Part shown: positions 1 to 11,269 of the stretch, piece after piece
Layout of the letters: each line of letters opens with the position of its first letter
Numbering within the stretch: the first letter of the stretch is position 1
Origin: Pomacea canaliculata
Taxonomy: Eukaryota > Mollusca > Gastropoda > Architaenioglossa > Ampullariidae
Length of the DNA: 64,000 bases
Assembly (NCBI RefSeq): GCF_003073045.1
Contig: NC_037592.1
Coordinates: 12,924,007 to 12,988,006 of the forward strand
Direction of reading: 5' to 3'
The notes under the pieces: generated by a model
The model's input: only the letters and a program-made list of their open reading frames with translations
Told to the model about the DNA's origin: nothing
Databases searched by the model: none
Position numbers and translations under genes: made by a program

Positions 1-720
1 ATGAGGAGAAGCTGGGGACCCCACCAGAATAGGCTGCGGATATAGTTACTTGTCTTTGGCTCCCTATAGGGAGACCTGGAATAATCTCCTGAAACACTTC
101 TTCTCAAATGCCTTGATCTGTCATACCAAATCCATGAGTAAGGTCCATGTCTTGCAGCCATACAACATGATTGGCACAATGAGATTTGTAAAGCCTGAAT
201 TTGGTTTGGTCTTGGAAGATGATATTACTGCTGTCCCCAATCTTGTTGAGTCTGGCCATTGCCACTGTTGCTGCCCACCATCAGATTGATATTGTCAGAA
301 AAGCTGATGTTACTGAACGGCCTCCATCTGATGAACACAGAGGTGTTATTGTCTTGGAGTGTATCATGCATGATCTTCTCCATGTAGGTCCTGAACAGGG
401 CTGGGGACAGAGGGCATCCTTGTCACATCTCATTGTCATGGGAAAGAGCTAGCCTGGTTGTTAAAGAGTGCTGAGTTCCTGAAGCCGCAATACAGTGCCT
501 TTATGAAGCATGCAAGGCTTTCTTGTTGCTGCAACAACCTTTACAACTTTCTGTTGACAACAGACCTGAGCATCCTTCAGGACAATCCAGCAGAGAAATA
601 CAAAGCCAGAGGACCTGCAAGTCCTACAGGACGAGGTCAAGTGGGCTATTTGGATTTTTAAGCAAGGAAAGTTCCAGAGCATGGACTAAGTCCCGGTGGA
701 GTTGATCAAAGGTGGCAGGG
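1..720 (-). mobile_element. Decayed LINE (non-LTR retrotransposon) reverse transcriptase fragment
   Basis: Read on the minus strand, this stretch gives pieces of a LINE reverse transcriptase. The clearest is GCPLSPALFRTYMEKIMH near 350-410, the conserved block just before the catalytic motif. It is followed by SNISFSDNINLMVGS, a worn version of the usual R-FADDI-LLGGS block, so the catalytic Asp pair is changed to Ser-Asp. Near 30-110 the minus strand reads like the C-terminal LINE part that runs AFE-KCFR-LL--SY-E-KTN in intact relatives. Several stops and frame changes separate the blocks, so it is an inactive fossil. It continues off the left edge. The 'LINE with RT' assignment is firm; the clade (RTE, CR1 or Jockey-like) cannot be fixed from this. 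It lies upstream of the aldo-keto reductase exons on the opposite strand, so it is probably intronic. Confidence 0.75.
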
Positions 721-1009
721 AAGAGATTGTGAAGGCTCATACCTGTCTTGGATGGGTATCACCCTCATGTAAAAGAAAAAAAGGCCGGGCACAAAGTCTG
801 GTTTGTTACACCTCTGATGATCAAACATTGTGGGTTAACTGTTTTTCATTGAAGACAGTTGATTGACAACGTTATAAACAATAATTATGTTTTAGATAAA
901 AGAAATTCAAAACAGGATAGTTGTCACCAGTTTTGTCTAAGGCACCATTCTCCTCTATCCATCATAGTAATGAAAACTAGAAACATAAGAACATGACATT
1001 TTTTTCCAG

Positions 1010-3813
1010 GCAATGGAAGATTGTGTAGACCTTGGTTTGGTGAAACACATAGGCTGCTCCAACTTTAACAGCAAACAACTGCAGCGACTGCTCGATGAAG
1101 GTCGAATTCAACCAGCTGTTAATCAGGTAATGGCAAAACTAAAAATTTCCCTTCCCCTGCTCCATGGTATCTGATTACTAAATTATTTTCTGTCTGTTCT
1201 CTTACTATTAAGAGTCTCTTACTATTTCGTATCTTACTATGTCATCATTTTTATTAGACAGCATATGCACGTCATTTATTAGCATCACTGTTACAATAAT
1301 ATATTTTTTTCCACTAAAGCATTCATAGAATAAATTGCATACTACAGAAGTATATCGCTGTTTTTGTCAGAAATATTGTGTAAATGCAGTAATGATTTTT
1401 TTGGCTGTATAATTTAAGATCTCTCAATGGTCAGTTTTCATGATGTTGATGAAATCACAAGCCTTTTTTTGTGATACAAATCTGCAGATGATCAGATCAT
1501 TTATTTTGTAGTTGTTTTTCTTTCCACGAGACCATCATATTATTAACTTAGTACATTTTGTGAATTTTAATTGGTAGCTTCAACTGAAAAATTATAAGGT
1601 GACAAAATTTTGTGTTGCAGTTTGAGGTCAACTGCTACCTCACAAACAGGAAACTAATTGAGTATTGCAAGTCTAAAAACATACTTCCAGTTGCATATGG
1701 TCCCCTTGGCACACCTGGCAAAAAGTAAAAAACAGTAGCAAAGGCTGAACTAATGTAAATATGTAGGATATAGCTGTGAGAAGTATTTTTGTAACCGAGA
1801 TTGAATTTGTTTCCTTCCCTTAACATTGAGTTTCGCTAGAATATGTTAGCATATGTAACACTCAGAAGAAGATAAAATGTTTTACTTATCCTGGATAATG
1901 ATCCTGCCTTTAATATATCTGTAATTTATACTGAACATTATCGCCTCATCATTAAAGCATACACAGTGATGTGCAATGGCAATATATAAACTTCTTTATT
2001 ATTGGCACATTATCACTTTATGAGTAATAATAATATGTGTATACCGCCTTTCCAAAAACTTGCTGAGGACTTTACATAAATCAAGCATAGACTAAATCAA
2101 CAACCATGCACCCTTATTTGCATACAACAGACTCATGCACTTCTACAACATAAAGTCACTCATACAAAAGTGAGATTTTAATTTTTGCTATTCTTTATTT
2201 ATTTTTGCAGTGGCAGTGTAAATCTCCTAAAAGATTCTGTTTTAGTTCAGATTGGCCAAAAATACAACAAATCATCAGCTCAGGTAAAATGATCCTTCGT
2301 AACAATACCAGAGTTGACTGCGGTCAAATTTTAGTTATAGTTCTATTTAGGGGAAAGGAAATAAAAAGGCTTTTGTTGAAGATAAATGCATCCTCAATTA
2401 CTGCACTGAATCAAATGTGATTATAGTTCATCAATGCTAAACCATAAAAACATAAGATAGCCTTACAATCTTTAAAGTAAGAAATTACAAATTATTTTTC
2501 ATTTGACAAAAATTTTCATCCTGACATCCAAAATTGACATCAATGTTAAAAGTTAAAATAAAAAATCCAGCTATCAAAGAGTCTAGTGTTAGCAAAAGTA
2601 ATTAATATTTTCTTTTAATTTTCACAAAATCTGGTTTGTTTGTACTATCAGTATTCAGTAAAACTTTTGATAAGGTAAGTTTTAAGATTCCTTGTTTTAG
2701 GATATCTTGTAAGTGTAGTGTGATGTAGATCTAAAAGCTTTGAAATACCCTTAAATTATAAATAAAAGTTTTTTTCTACACCACTGACTGATAGGTCGGG
2801 AATTTTCCCTTTCCCTGCACAACCTTTCTATTTTAAAATGGTTCATATACTTTTAACATTAATAGAAAGTTTTGAGGATTGCTGCATCTAACACTGACAT
2901 ATCATGACTGAATACAGGTTGCCCTGAGATTTCTTATTCAACAAGATATTGCAGTGATTCCCAAAAGCGTCACACCTGCTCGGATTGAAGAAAACTTTCA
3001 GGTATTGCTGTGTTTACTGAGTGGCATCAATGTGTAATTTAAAAAAATAAATTGTATTAAATTTAATAAGAAAACAATTATATGGTTTACAGTCCATTCA
3101 GCATTTTTGTCCTGAATGGGATGTGAATGCTTTGTCTACTCTGTTTCTGACATATTTGTACTTTAGACTTTTGACTTTTAAGGCAATAGATCTTTTAAGA
3201 TAGTATATAATCTTTCTGAGACATAACATCTTTTTATACTTCCACTGGAAATAATCTTCAATAATTGACACTTTAGTGACTCCATGATATTTGCTAGAAA
3301 GAGTTTTAGCCCTGACTTTGTGATAACTGCTGCATTTTAAATTTTCTTATTGTAGATCATTTTTAAAGACAATAAAGATCATGATGAATAACAACTATAA
3401 CAATTTTGATGTTTATTCTAGGTGTATGATTTTAAACTCACAGAAGAAGAAATGGCCCAACTGTTCAGTCTAAACAGAAATTTTCGAAACTACAGAGAGG
3501 AAATGTGAGCTTTTCCTGGATAAGTCAATTTTATTGTTTAAATTATCAAATAGTAGAACATATTTAAACACAAACGAGGAAATATTTCCTATTGTTTTAG
3601 CATTTAACTGTCAGCAACGCCATATTTTAATTTTGCTTTTCTCCTTTAAGTCCCTTTATGGTCTTAAATAATTTTCTCTGATTCTTAAATAATTGAAACT
3701 GCATAGCTTTATTACATTTGTACCCCTGGAATTCTTAAATGTTTTTAAAACGCTTTTTGTTCTTTTTCAGTGCTTTGGATCACAAATATTATCCATTCTA
3801 TGAAGACTTCTGA
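1010..3813 (+). CDS. Aldo-keto reductase (AKR1-like), C-terminal half, six exons; 5' part outside window
   Basis: The exons are 1010-1126, 1621-1724, 2211-2283, 2918-3001, 3422-3504 and 3771-3813 (stop TGA 3811-3813). All have GT/AG borders and the phases join without a break to give 167 residues. The family is usually 315-330 residues, so roughly the first half, with the catalytic Asp-Tyr-Lys-His residues, lies left of the window. Visible family motifs are LGLVKHIGCSNFN, the VNCYL segment (family: ECHPYL), AYGPLGTPGKK, and the NADPH 2'-phosphate-binding block VIPKSVTPARIEENF. The C-terminus HKYYPFYEDF resembles AKR1A/AKR1B tails. The enzyme should be a cytosolic NADPH-dependent carbonyl reductase; its substrate cannot be told. 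One oddity is that the family's YSPLG serine, which touches NADPH, is Gly here. AATAAA signals occur at 5325-5330 and 6843-6848, so the 3' UTR may be long. Confidence 0.9.
2031..2165 (+). repeat. Dispersed repeat fragment, 'TGTATACCGCCTTTCC' type
   Basis: An AAT-rich lead-in is followed by TGTATACCGCCTTTCC, then by AACTTGCTGAGGACTTTACA. This resembles the common animal interspersed-repeat tail 'TATAGCGCCTTTCC ... CGCTTTAC'. It lies in an intron of the aldo-keto reductase, just before the exon at 2211. A similar but weaker piece (TTTATATAGCACACAATCGCGC) is at about 2.285e4. The family is not identified. Confidence 0.35.
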
Positions 3814-6800
3814 CGAATGGTGCACCAGGTCAATCACTTAGATAGTATGTTATAAAAACAACACGTTTTACATTTATATTTTAAAAGTATTGTGTTGTCT
3901 TTATCCAGTTTGAGAGTGAGAACGAAATATTTCCCTGTTATAAAGTGACAGCAGTGAGCTTGGACTTTTGTAAATTTAATTGGGGAAGGGTTAGGGGTCA
4001 AATTACAGTGTTCTATATAAACTACCCATTCTGCTTTTGGCCTCAATTTAATTTCTTTATTTCATTTATTTATTGCTGTTGTTTTTAGACTTTTTTTGCT
4101 GAATTTCCTTTGACAAAGAACATAAAGCACATATAACTGTTTCAGTTGTTGGAGTAGCGCAAATATCCCTAGCATCATCTGTTTGTTTACATGCATTGCG
4201 TTTGAACTCATCTGTGTTTTGCATGATTCAGTGAAGTGAAGAAGAATACATAATAACCTGCATTTAAGAGCCACTTTAAAAAAGAAAAAGGCTCATGGCA
4301 CAAACAGCTGTAAAATGGTGCTTTTGTATGAAAAGCACTGATACTTGTTTATACAATAGTTAAAAAAGGGGACCTGGTTGTGTTACTTATGAAATTTCGG
4401 ATTTTTGTTGCTGCTGTTTTCAGATTTTTGGTAACACTGATGATCAATCCAGTATTGCTGATAATGTATAATGTTGGATTTAATATTTGATCTGTTAAAA
4501 CATGGTTTTAAAAAATTACAAGAGCATAATTCTTCCTATTTGAAACGGTACACATAATCATTATTTGTGCACTAAAATTAAACTAGGAGAAAATTTACTT
4601 TTATCTTTTTGTTGTGTTTTACTTACAAATTATCCCAAATATGGTAAGTGTCTTTGCAAGTGTGCATACAAACCTGCACACATGTGTGCACAATTCCATA
4701 ACCAATGTTTAAATGTACACAAGTGTATATAAATACCATTTTATTCTGTATTGTTAGAATGTGAAGAGGTTTCCAAAGAGTTCACAAGATTTTGCACTTA
4801 ATATTAAAGAAATAACACCCTAAAACAAGAGAAAAATCCCAGATCATTACTATGGTGTTTTCTTTAATATCATTCAGCATGAGGATTCATCTTGGCTCAA
4901 CTATGAAATGGGAAAAATTAAGATGAACATGCTATGTTAACCTGATTTGCAAAAGCTGATCATATTCAGCATATAAAGAAAGAAAATGAACATTATCTAG
5001 TCATCCTGTACCATGAGGCAGGTGAAAGTAAATAGCATCCAAATCCGAAGAATGCTGACTTTGCTGATAAAAAGCATGGTCTTCGACTCCTCAAAGGCTT
5101 TTTTTTTTTTGTTTGTTTTTTAGCATTTACCTTGATATCTTGTAATGAGATAAAGGTGAACCATGTAAAGGAAATTGAACAGGAAACTTTTTGGATACTC
5201 ATACTATATACTACTTTCTGAAGTCTGGAGTTGTTAGGCTAGGCTGTGTATATGCATAGTGAATGATTGCTGTCAGTGGTTTACATGTACAGGAGTGTAG
5301 AGTTGGCAGTTTATTTCCGGAATTAATAAAATGAGACAATGCATGCATTTCTCAGGTAGAATATTGAGCTTTACTGAATATTTTTTTTACTATTGCCTTA
5401 GCTTTATTTAAATGCATGAGCGGGTTCTGCCAGATATATTAATGGGTGTGATGCATGTTGATTGGTTCCCATAAAAGCCTTGCTTAAACTTTTGTTTGTG
5501 CATTCTTTTTGAGAGCTACCTATGAGCAAGCATGTTATTGCTGTTTTGGGTGTTCTTTTATTATAAATCATTCCTTACCTTTTGTCTTTTCATTTTTGCA
5601 GAGATAAAGTGTGTCAGCATAGTTCTTTGAATTATTTCCCTGTATGTTACTTTTGTTCAGTGTTGTGCAATGGCACACTGTACATTACTCATAAAAAGGC
5701 CCAGCAGGCAGCTTAGAAGCCACACCTCTGTGCATGAGATGAAGGTTTTGTATAGCCATTGAATCATTTGTGTGATACTATTAATTAGTAATCCTTGATT
5801 CATAACAAATGTAACTTGTAGTGATCAACATGGTGGAGTGATGCCCAGTGATGCCCACTGTACATGTGGTGCAAGGATTGTGCATAGATGTTCCTCAGAT
5901 AAACTTCAACCCAAGAGGATGTTATCCTTTTGCTTCAGCGATACATATTTTTAAAGCATTTAACGATTATTTCAGGTCTGTCTCAAATTCTGTAATAGAA
6001 AAATGTCTAAAATAGTGACTTTTATTTTCACAACAGTGTGCAAGAAGCCCTTTAAAAAATTAATTTTTCAAAATGCTATAAACTCTTCTGTTCAAACTAG
6101 CCTAATTCTTTTGAAGATATGGACTGGGAATACAATCAGTCTCCTTGAATAGCGTTCGCATGACAACTTTATAAAATTTCCAATTCTAGTGTGGTAGTTC
6201 AGAAGAGTTTTATGTTTTCTGGCTTATAAAACAATGGGTGGGGGCCATTTTAAGCAAGACAAAGATGACCATGTAATGACCACATTATTAAACATGATAG
6301 GTCGTAAAATAATACAAACCTTTCGTTCAGTATAGTAGAAATGTTGCATAACATTACTTTGTGTACAATATCTTAACAGTCTGCTGTTGCAGTCACATTT
6401 TTCATTTTAATAGCTTTAATCGTAAGCTGAGCTCAGCAGCTGAACTCAAAATTGGGCATTTTCTTTTTATCTAAAAAAGGTTTGTACAGGTCATTTATTA
6501 TTATGAAAGTGTGCTTGTTTAACTAAACAGATTTATTCATTTTTGTTGCTGCTTGGAGGGGAAATGAAGGCTTGAAGAGGAGATGCCTACGCCGCAACAG
6601 CTGAGCAAGTTTTGCGAATGTACACATATGAACTAGAACTATAACATCAAGCTTTTAGAATCATAATGCAACCACTATAAGTTGTGCTCATCATTATATC
6701 TGCCACATTTGCATGTATTTTTTAACAGCCTGCTTAGATATTATTCATTTTGTTAATATTTGTACTTAAGCCAATGTTTTATTTCAATGGGTATTGTCTT

Positions 6801-9218
6801 AGCAGCATTATTTGTACATAAAATATACAGCCTGTTGTTTCCAATAAATTGCTACTAAAACTGATTTGCACTGAATTGTCATGATTTAATAATAAAAATG
6901 ATTGAAACATGCATTCTTTGATGCTACTCTACTGCACTTAGAAATGCTTGTTTAAGTATAAAACATGTAGGGGAAAAAAAATAGAGAATAACAGTTAAAA
7001 CTGTGCTAAATAATTAATACCTTCAAGAATTCTTTTATGTGCAATAACTAATGTGCATTTACATGATATGACGTTTTCACATAAAATATACATTTAAATT
7101 GCTTATAGAAAATATGCATTTGTTTTCTTTATCTGGTAATGTTAGTAACAAGATCACTGATAGGGGTTGGATAGTATGTGTTGTATGCTAGTACCTGTAC
7201 TGTAGCACATATCTAAATATTAAACTGGAGAGATGTTCAGTATATCCCTTGTTGCCTGTGCATGCATGTGTTGTTATAAAAAAATATGTAGTTTCTAGAC
7301 TCTTTTCTAATACTAAACGTCATTGCAACACAATTGCACGGTAAATGTCCAATTATTCAAAGCTCTATTTAATCTCTGAATGAGTAACGTATGTCTACCA
7401 CCATACTCGCAGGTCACGTTAAAATCATACGCAACTAGCTTCGTGTGCAAGTAAAATACTGTCGTAACTTGGATACACAGTTAACATTCCTTTAACAAAT
7501 TATATGTTTGAATTCGGTATAATGTTATCTGCACGTAAAATTGCTGTGAGCTGGCACTGGATCACACCGTATTTCCACCAACACTGTGGACTTTTTCTTT
7601 CCGGTTTACAACCCGCAACATAGAAATGGACCAATCGCCGCTCGCCTTTAGTCGGGCGCAAGGTCACTGATAGACTCAAGTCTGTTTTCAAGATTAGCGA
7701 CGCATCCATCGTGAGGAAGGTAACCTCAATATTTCCATCAGAATTTGGCACTGTAATTCACTGTACGCGTTATTTTGATACATATTGCATAAATAATGGC
7801 TCCAGGCTGTAAATATTTGACATATGATCGATGTTTTGCGTTCCAACTTTGATGGTTAGTTTCTGGTGGAAGCCATATTGGAACGGAGAATAACTGTCGA
7901 AGCCAGTAGTGAACATGGCCTGTCTCGACTGTTTACGTAACACGCAATATTTCAAAATATGCGAAGTTAGGTAAATAAATAAAGAAATTTAGAAAGCTTT
8001 TGATATTCAGAGACATTTTACTTGTCTCTGATCTCTTAATAGCACGTCCTGGAGGTATTTATCGTGTTCAGTGGTCAGCATAACTAGGGACATTGGTAGC
8101 TTTATGTTGACAGGTAGGCGGTGGAGGGGTGGAGGTGGAAATATTTGATGGGGGCTTGGAAATGACATTTTGCGAGTTCAAGTAGTTAAAAAAAAAAGCA
8201 GAGTTAGAGGTAATTTGTCTTATTGTTTTCATTTATATTAAAGAATTATGTTTATGTTAAAAGTCATTAAGGTTGACCGATCGTGTGCGACTCCGAGATT
8301 TGATCGAACAAGTTAGTAAACATTTTGAAGAACAGAGCATAGACAATGTGGGGTAAACAAGTAAACAAACATAGTCGATCATTGGTCAGTGGGAATTCGA
8401 TGGGCTTGAGGTGTAATTGATATGGTTAAAATTACACAAATTCGAAATATGAGAATAATTAAATAAAAACATTCTTCAATCTGCTTTTGTTCACAGCAGA
8501 AAGCAGTTTTCTCAGTGGTCAGCTCTAGTGGCACACATATAGGTAAATGTCTTGAGCTCGTGTATTATCGCTCGAAGGAATTTTTGAAATGCCACCGTAT
8601 TTATGTGAAAGATTACACGATTTAAATAATATGTTCTTAATAACTTCTTGCACATCGTCTAATCACACACTAAACGATGAAAGAAAATATAAATTTACAG
8701 GGGTATTCCTGAAAAATAAAGTATATAATGATGCCTCCACATTATTTTGACTCAATGCTTTCTATCCAGATATTTTCAATACTTAAGAAATTGGTTTTAT
8801 AAAGGATTTTTATAGTACGGTATACACAAAAATACACATTCACTGGTATGAAAACAAAATCCATACTTAAGAGGTATGAAAAGCGTTCGTAAATACAATA
8901 ATCGACTTTCGTCCTGGTTAAAAAGATCAGAAAAAGGAAAGAAGACAAACAACACTAGCGATTGTGCTGTTGAAAGAAATTTGTCATTTCTGATAAAATG
9001 AAAACAGAACGATAAAAGCTGTGCACAATTATTTCCCCGCGCGCGTTATGAACGTTGTCTAAAAGGGGAGACTGAGGCGATATATTCTTTATTTCAGACA
9101 GATAAAGATATTTACACATGTTCATTTAGGAGGGATGTAGTAGAGCAGAACGAGAGAGCCTTCAACATTTTTATCATCGACGCTGAGGCTAGTGTGTGAC
9201 AATGTGCATGTGTTGAAG
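3814..9218. other. 3' UTR and intergenic DNA, no gene seen
   Basis: AT-rich sequence follows the aldo-keto reductase stop. The first part is probably its 3' UTR, given the AATAAA signals at 5325 and 6843. A somewhat less AT-rich stretch at about 7550-7930 could be a promoter or 5' UTR, but no coding exon with family similarity or consistent splice signals was found. Short open frames here have no recognisable domain. Confidence 0.5.
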
Positions 9219-9676
9219 CCAGAAGTTCAAGCAAACAATAATCTATAAATATTATATAGATATATAATCTTCTTCTTGTTCCTATTCACCCCCACCCCAC
9301 CCCCCATGGAGCATGGGCCGCAACCACACCCCGCCATCGGAACCGGTTTGATATATATATATAATAGTTTATCTTATATTTTACAATAATTTTTATATGC
9401 TTAGGATGCAAAAGACAGCATTGTGCTCGGGGCGACAAAAGTGTGTCTGGGGAATAATAGTACTAAGAATTGGGCGAGCTCGAAGAGACGTGGGGCAGTG
9501 GTGAAAGACGAAAAATCAAACATAGGTTTCAATCTGTTTCACAAGAGATACGCGTTGTGTGTGTGTGTTTTTAATCCAGAGGTTTAAGCAGAAAGTAATC
9601 CATAAATAAAATACTTTTCATGGTTCTTTATGTGGCAAAGATGCAAAAGACAACATGTCGCTCGGGGCGACAGCAG
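9219..9676 (+). repeat. Diverged direct duplication with an insertion in copy 1
   Basis: Two blocks occur twice in the same order. Block i (CCAGAAGTTCAAGC... and CCAGAGGTTTAAGC...) is at 9219-9250 and 9576-9608. Block ii (GATGCAAAAGACA... followed by CTCGGGGCGACA) is at 9405-9441 and 9640-9676. The blocks are 186 bp apart in copy 1 but only 64 bp apart in copy 2. The extra DNA in copy 1 (about 9250-9365) is bordered by AT dinucleotide runs and holds a C-rich piece. On the minus strand that piece reads GCGGCCCATGCTCCATGG, which resembles some LINE 3' tails (weak). No coding potential was seen. Confidence 0.55.
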
Positions 9677-9938
9677 GATGCATAGGCAATGAAAATATAA
9701 CTTAAGTATGTTTCAGTCTGACTTGCATGGAGTGTGTGTGTGTGAGACAGAGAGACCCCAACAACAGTAGATACACTGTCACAAATAGATATAGATTTGT
9801 ATGTGTGTGTGCACATAAGATGAGGGTAATCTTGGAGCCATGTGTTAGAGTCGCTTTTTTTCTATTTGTTATATACTTTTGATTAAAAGAACATCACACA
9901 CAATCACTTGCAATCGCTAATATATGTGTACGGACAAA

Positions 9939-9964
9939 ACACACACACACACACACACACACAC
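9939..9964 (+). repeat. (CA)n microsatellite
   Basis: Uninterrupted CA dinucleotides, about 12 copies, upstream of the zinc-finger gene. The surrounding 9700-10380 stretch has other GT-rich runs and no recognised exon. Confidence 0.9.
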
Positions 9965-10467
9965 GGAAAAACCATGATGGGATCCATGCGGGTGAGGGGC
10001 TTAGTTGGGATTTCTTGCTTAATTGTCGGTCTTTGTCACATCGACGGCGTCACCGTTGTGTTCTCTGCAATATTCATCTTGTCGGCGACTTGGCCATCTT
10101 TCTCCCTCTCTCTCGCATGAATTCACATGTCGGGATTTTTGTTATCGCATTCTGACGATAGACTAGTGACAACCTAATGTCGTATGGGCCTTACCAAAGG
10201 TCTACCTGTGTAATGTAATACAATTCTTCTTCAGATGGAAGCCAAAAACACGTGGTGTCACAGAGACCGACTATTCGACGAGGCACAACGGCCTCTACGA
10301 CATTAACCTTTACCAGCAATTTCTGCACTTTGTCAGATGACCACATCCACTCCTGATGTGAAACCGAAGTTTTTTCTGTGCCTTGACTTTACAAACATGC
10401 TTTCCGCTTTGGACGTAAGTGTCCTGGCTCCTGCAGGTGGCTGAGGGCCGTGCTAGCCAGTGACGTC

Positions 10468-11269
10468 ATGATGGACAGCGAGGGCGACTCCAGTCCTTTC
10501 TCTCTCGCTCAGTCCTTAGGCGACGGCAGTGGCTACCCGACTAGCAGCACCAGCCTGAGCAGTCAGTATCACGCTTGGGCGGCCGCGGCTGCTGCTGCTG
10601 CTGCAGCCTCCACGTCGGCGCTGAACAGCACCTCTAACGGCAGTAACAACAGCACAGAGCTGCCCGGGCACTTTTCCCCCGTGTCACCGGGCGGCCACGC
10701 CTCCATGTACACCGACCACATCGGCCTACATACGTCACAGGCGACTGTGGACGTGTTGTCCGTGCGGCTTGCCCCGAGCGAGTATCACGGGAGCCAGGGC
10801 CAAGCGGATGGATATCACGGCCAGACCGAGGGAAGCCGGCATGCCGCCGCCAGCCAGTCCGACTACCACGACCACGTAGGTGGAGGACAGGGAGAGCGCC
10901 ACCTAGCAGTGGAGGTTTATCACCATGCTTCCTCCTCCTCCGCGTCCTCCTCCTCCTCCACAGCCCAGCAGCAGGGCGAGTACGGACATGCCGGTCAAAC
11001 CTCGGACAGGCTCGCCCAGGCGGAATACCACATCGGACAGCAGCCAGACAGGATGGTGCACAACGACTACCACTCCGCCCAGCAGCAGGACCGTCACCCG
11101 CAGCTGGACTACCACGTGGGCCAGTCGGACAGGCTGACAGGGCCTCGGCGGGCAAGAATATCATAACGGGACTCAGGGCGAGCGCATGGGAGGACAGCAG
11201 GCCAGCGGCTACCACGCTGGGCAGGCCAGCGACCGGGGACTAGGACAAACGGAATACCACTCTGGACAG
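10468..11269 (+). CDS. First coding exon: poly-Ala run and degenerate Tyr-His/Gly-Gln repeat
   Basis: The exon begins MMDSEGDSSPFSLAQSLG and contains an 11-residue Ala run and Asn/Ser-rich segments. It then has about eleven degenerate units of 14-18 residues of the form (D/E)YHxGQxxDR, for example EYHIGQQPDRMVHND, DYHVGQSDR, QEYHNGTQGER and YHAGQASDRGLGQTE. The frame changes once inside this repeat, near 11140-11152: repeat units upstream lie in one frame and identical-looking units downstream lie in the +1 frame, so both sides are real coding sequence. The canonical frame otherwise ends at a TAA at 11164-11166. The donor at 11270 (GTAGGG) joins in phase 0 to 11494. The region is predicted disordered. 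Confidence 0.75.

Noticed and set aside
10634-11215. 193-residue minus-strand open frame with Arg/Ala/Gly-rich product
   Set aside because: Shadow of the repeat-rich, GC-rich first coding exon on the plus strand; no domain and no splice logic.
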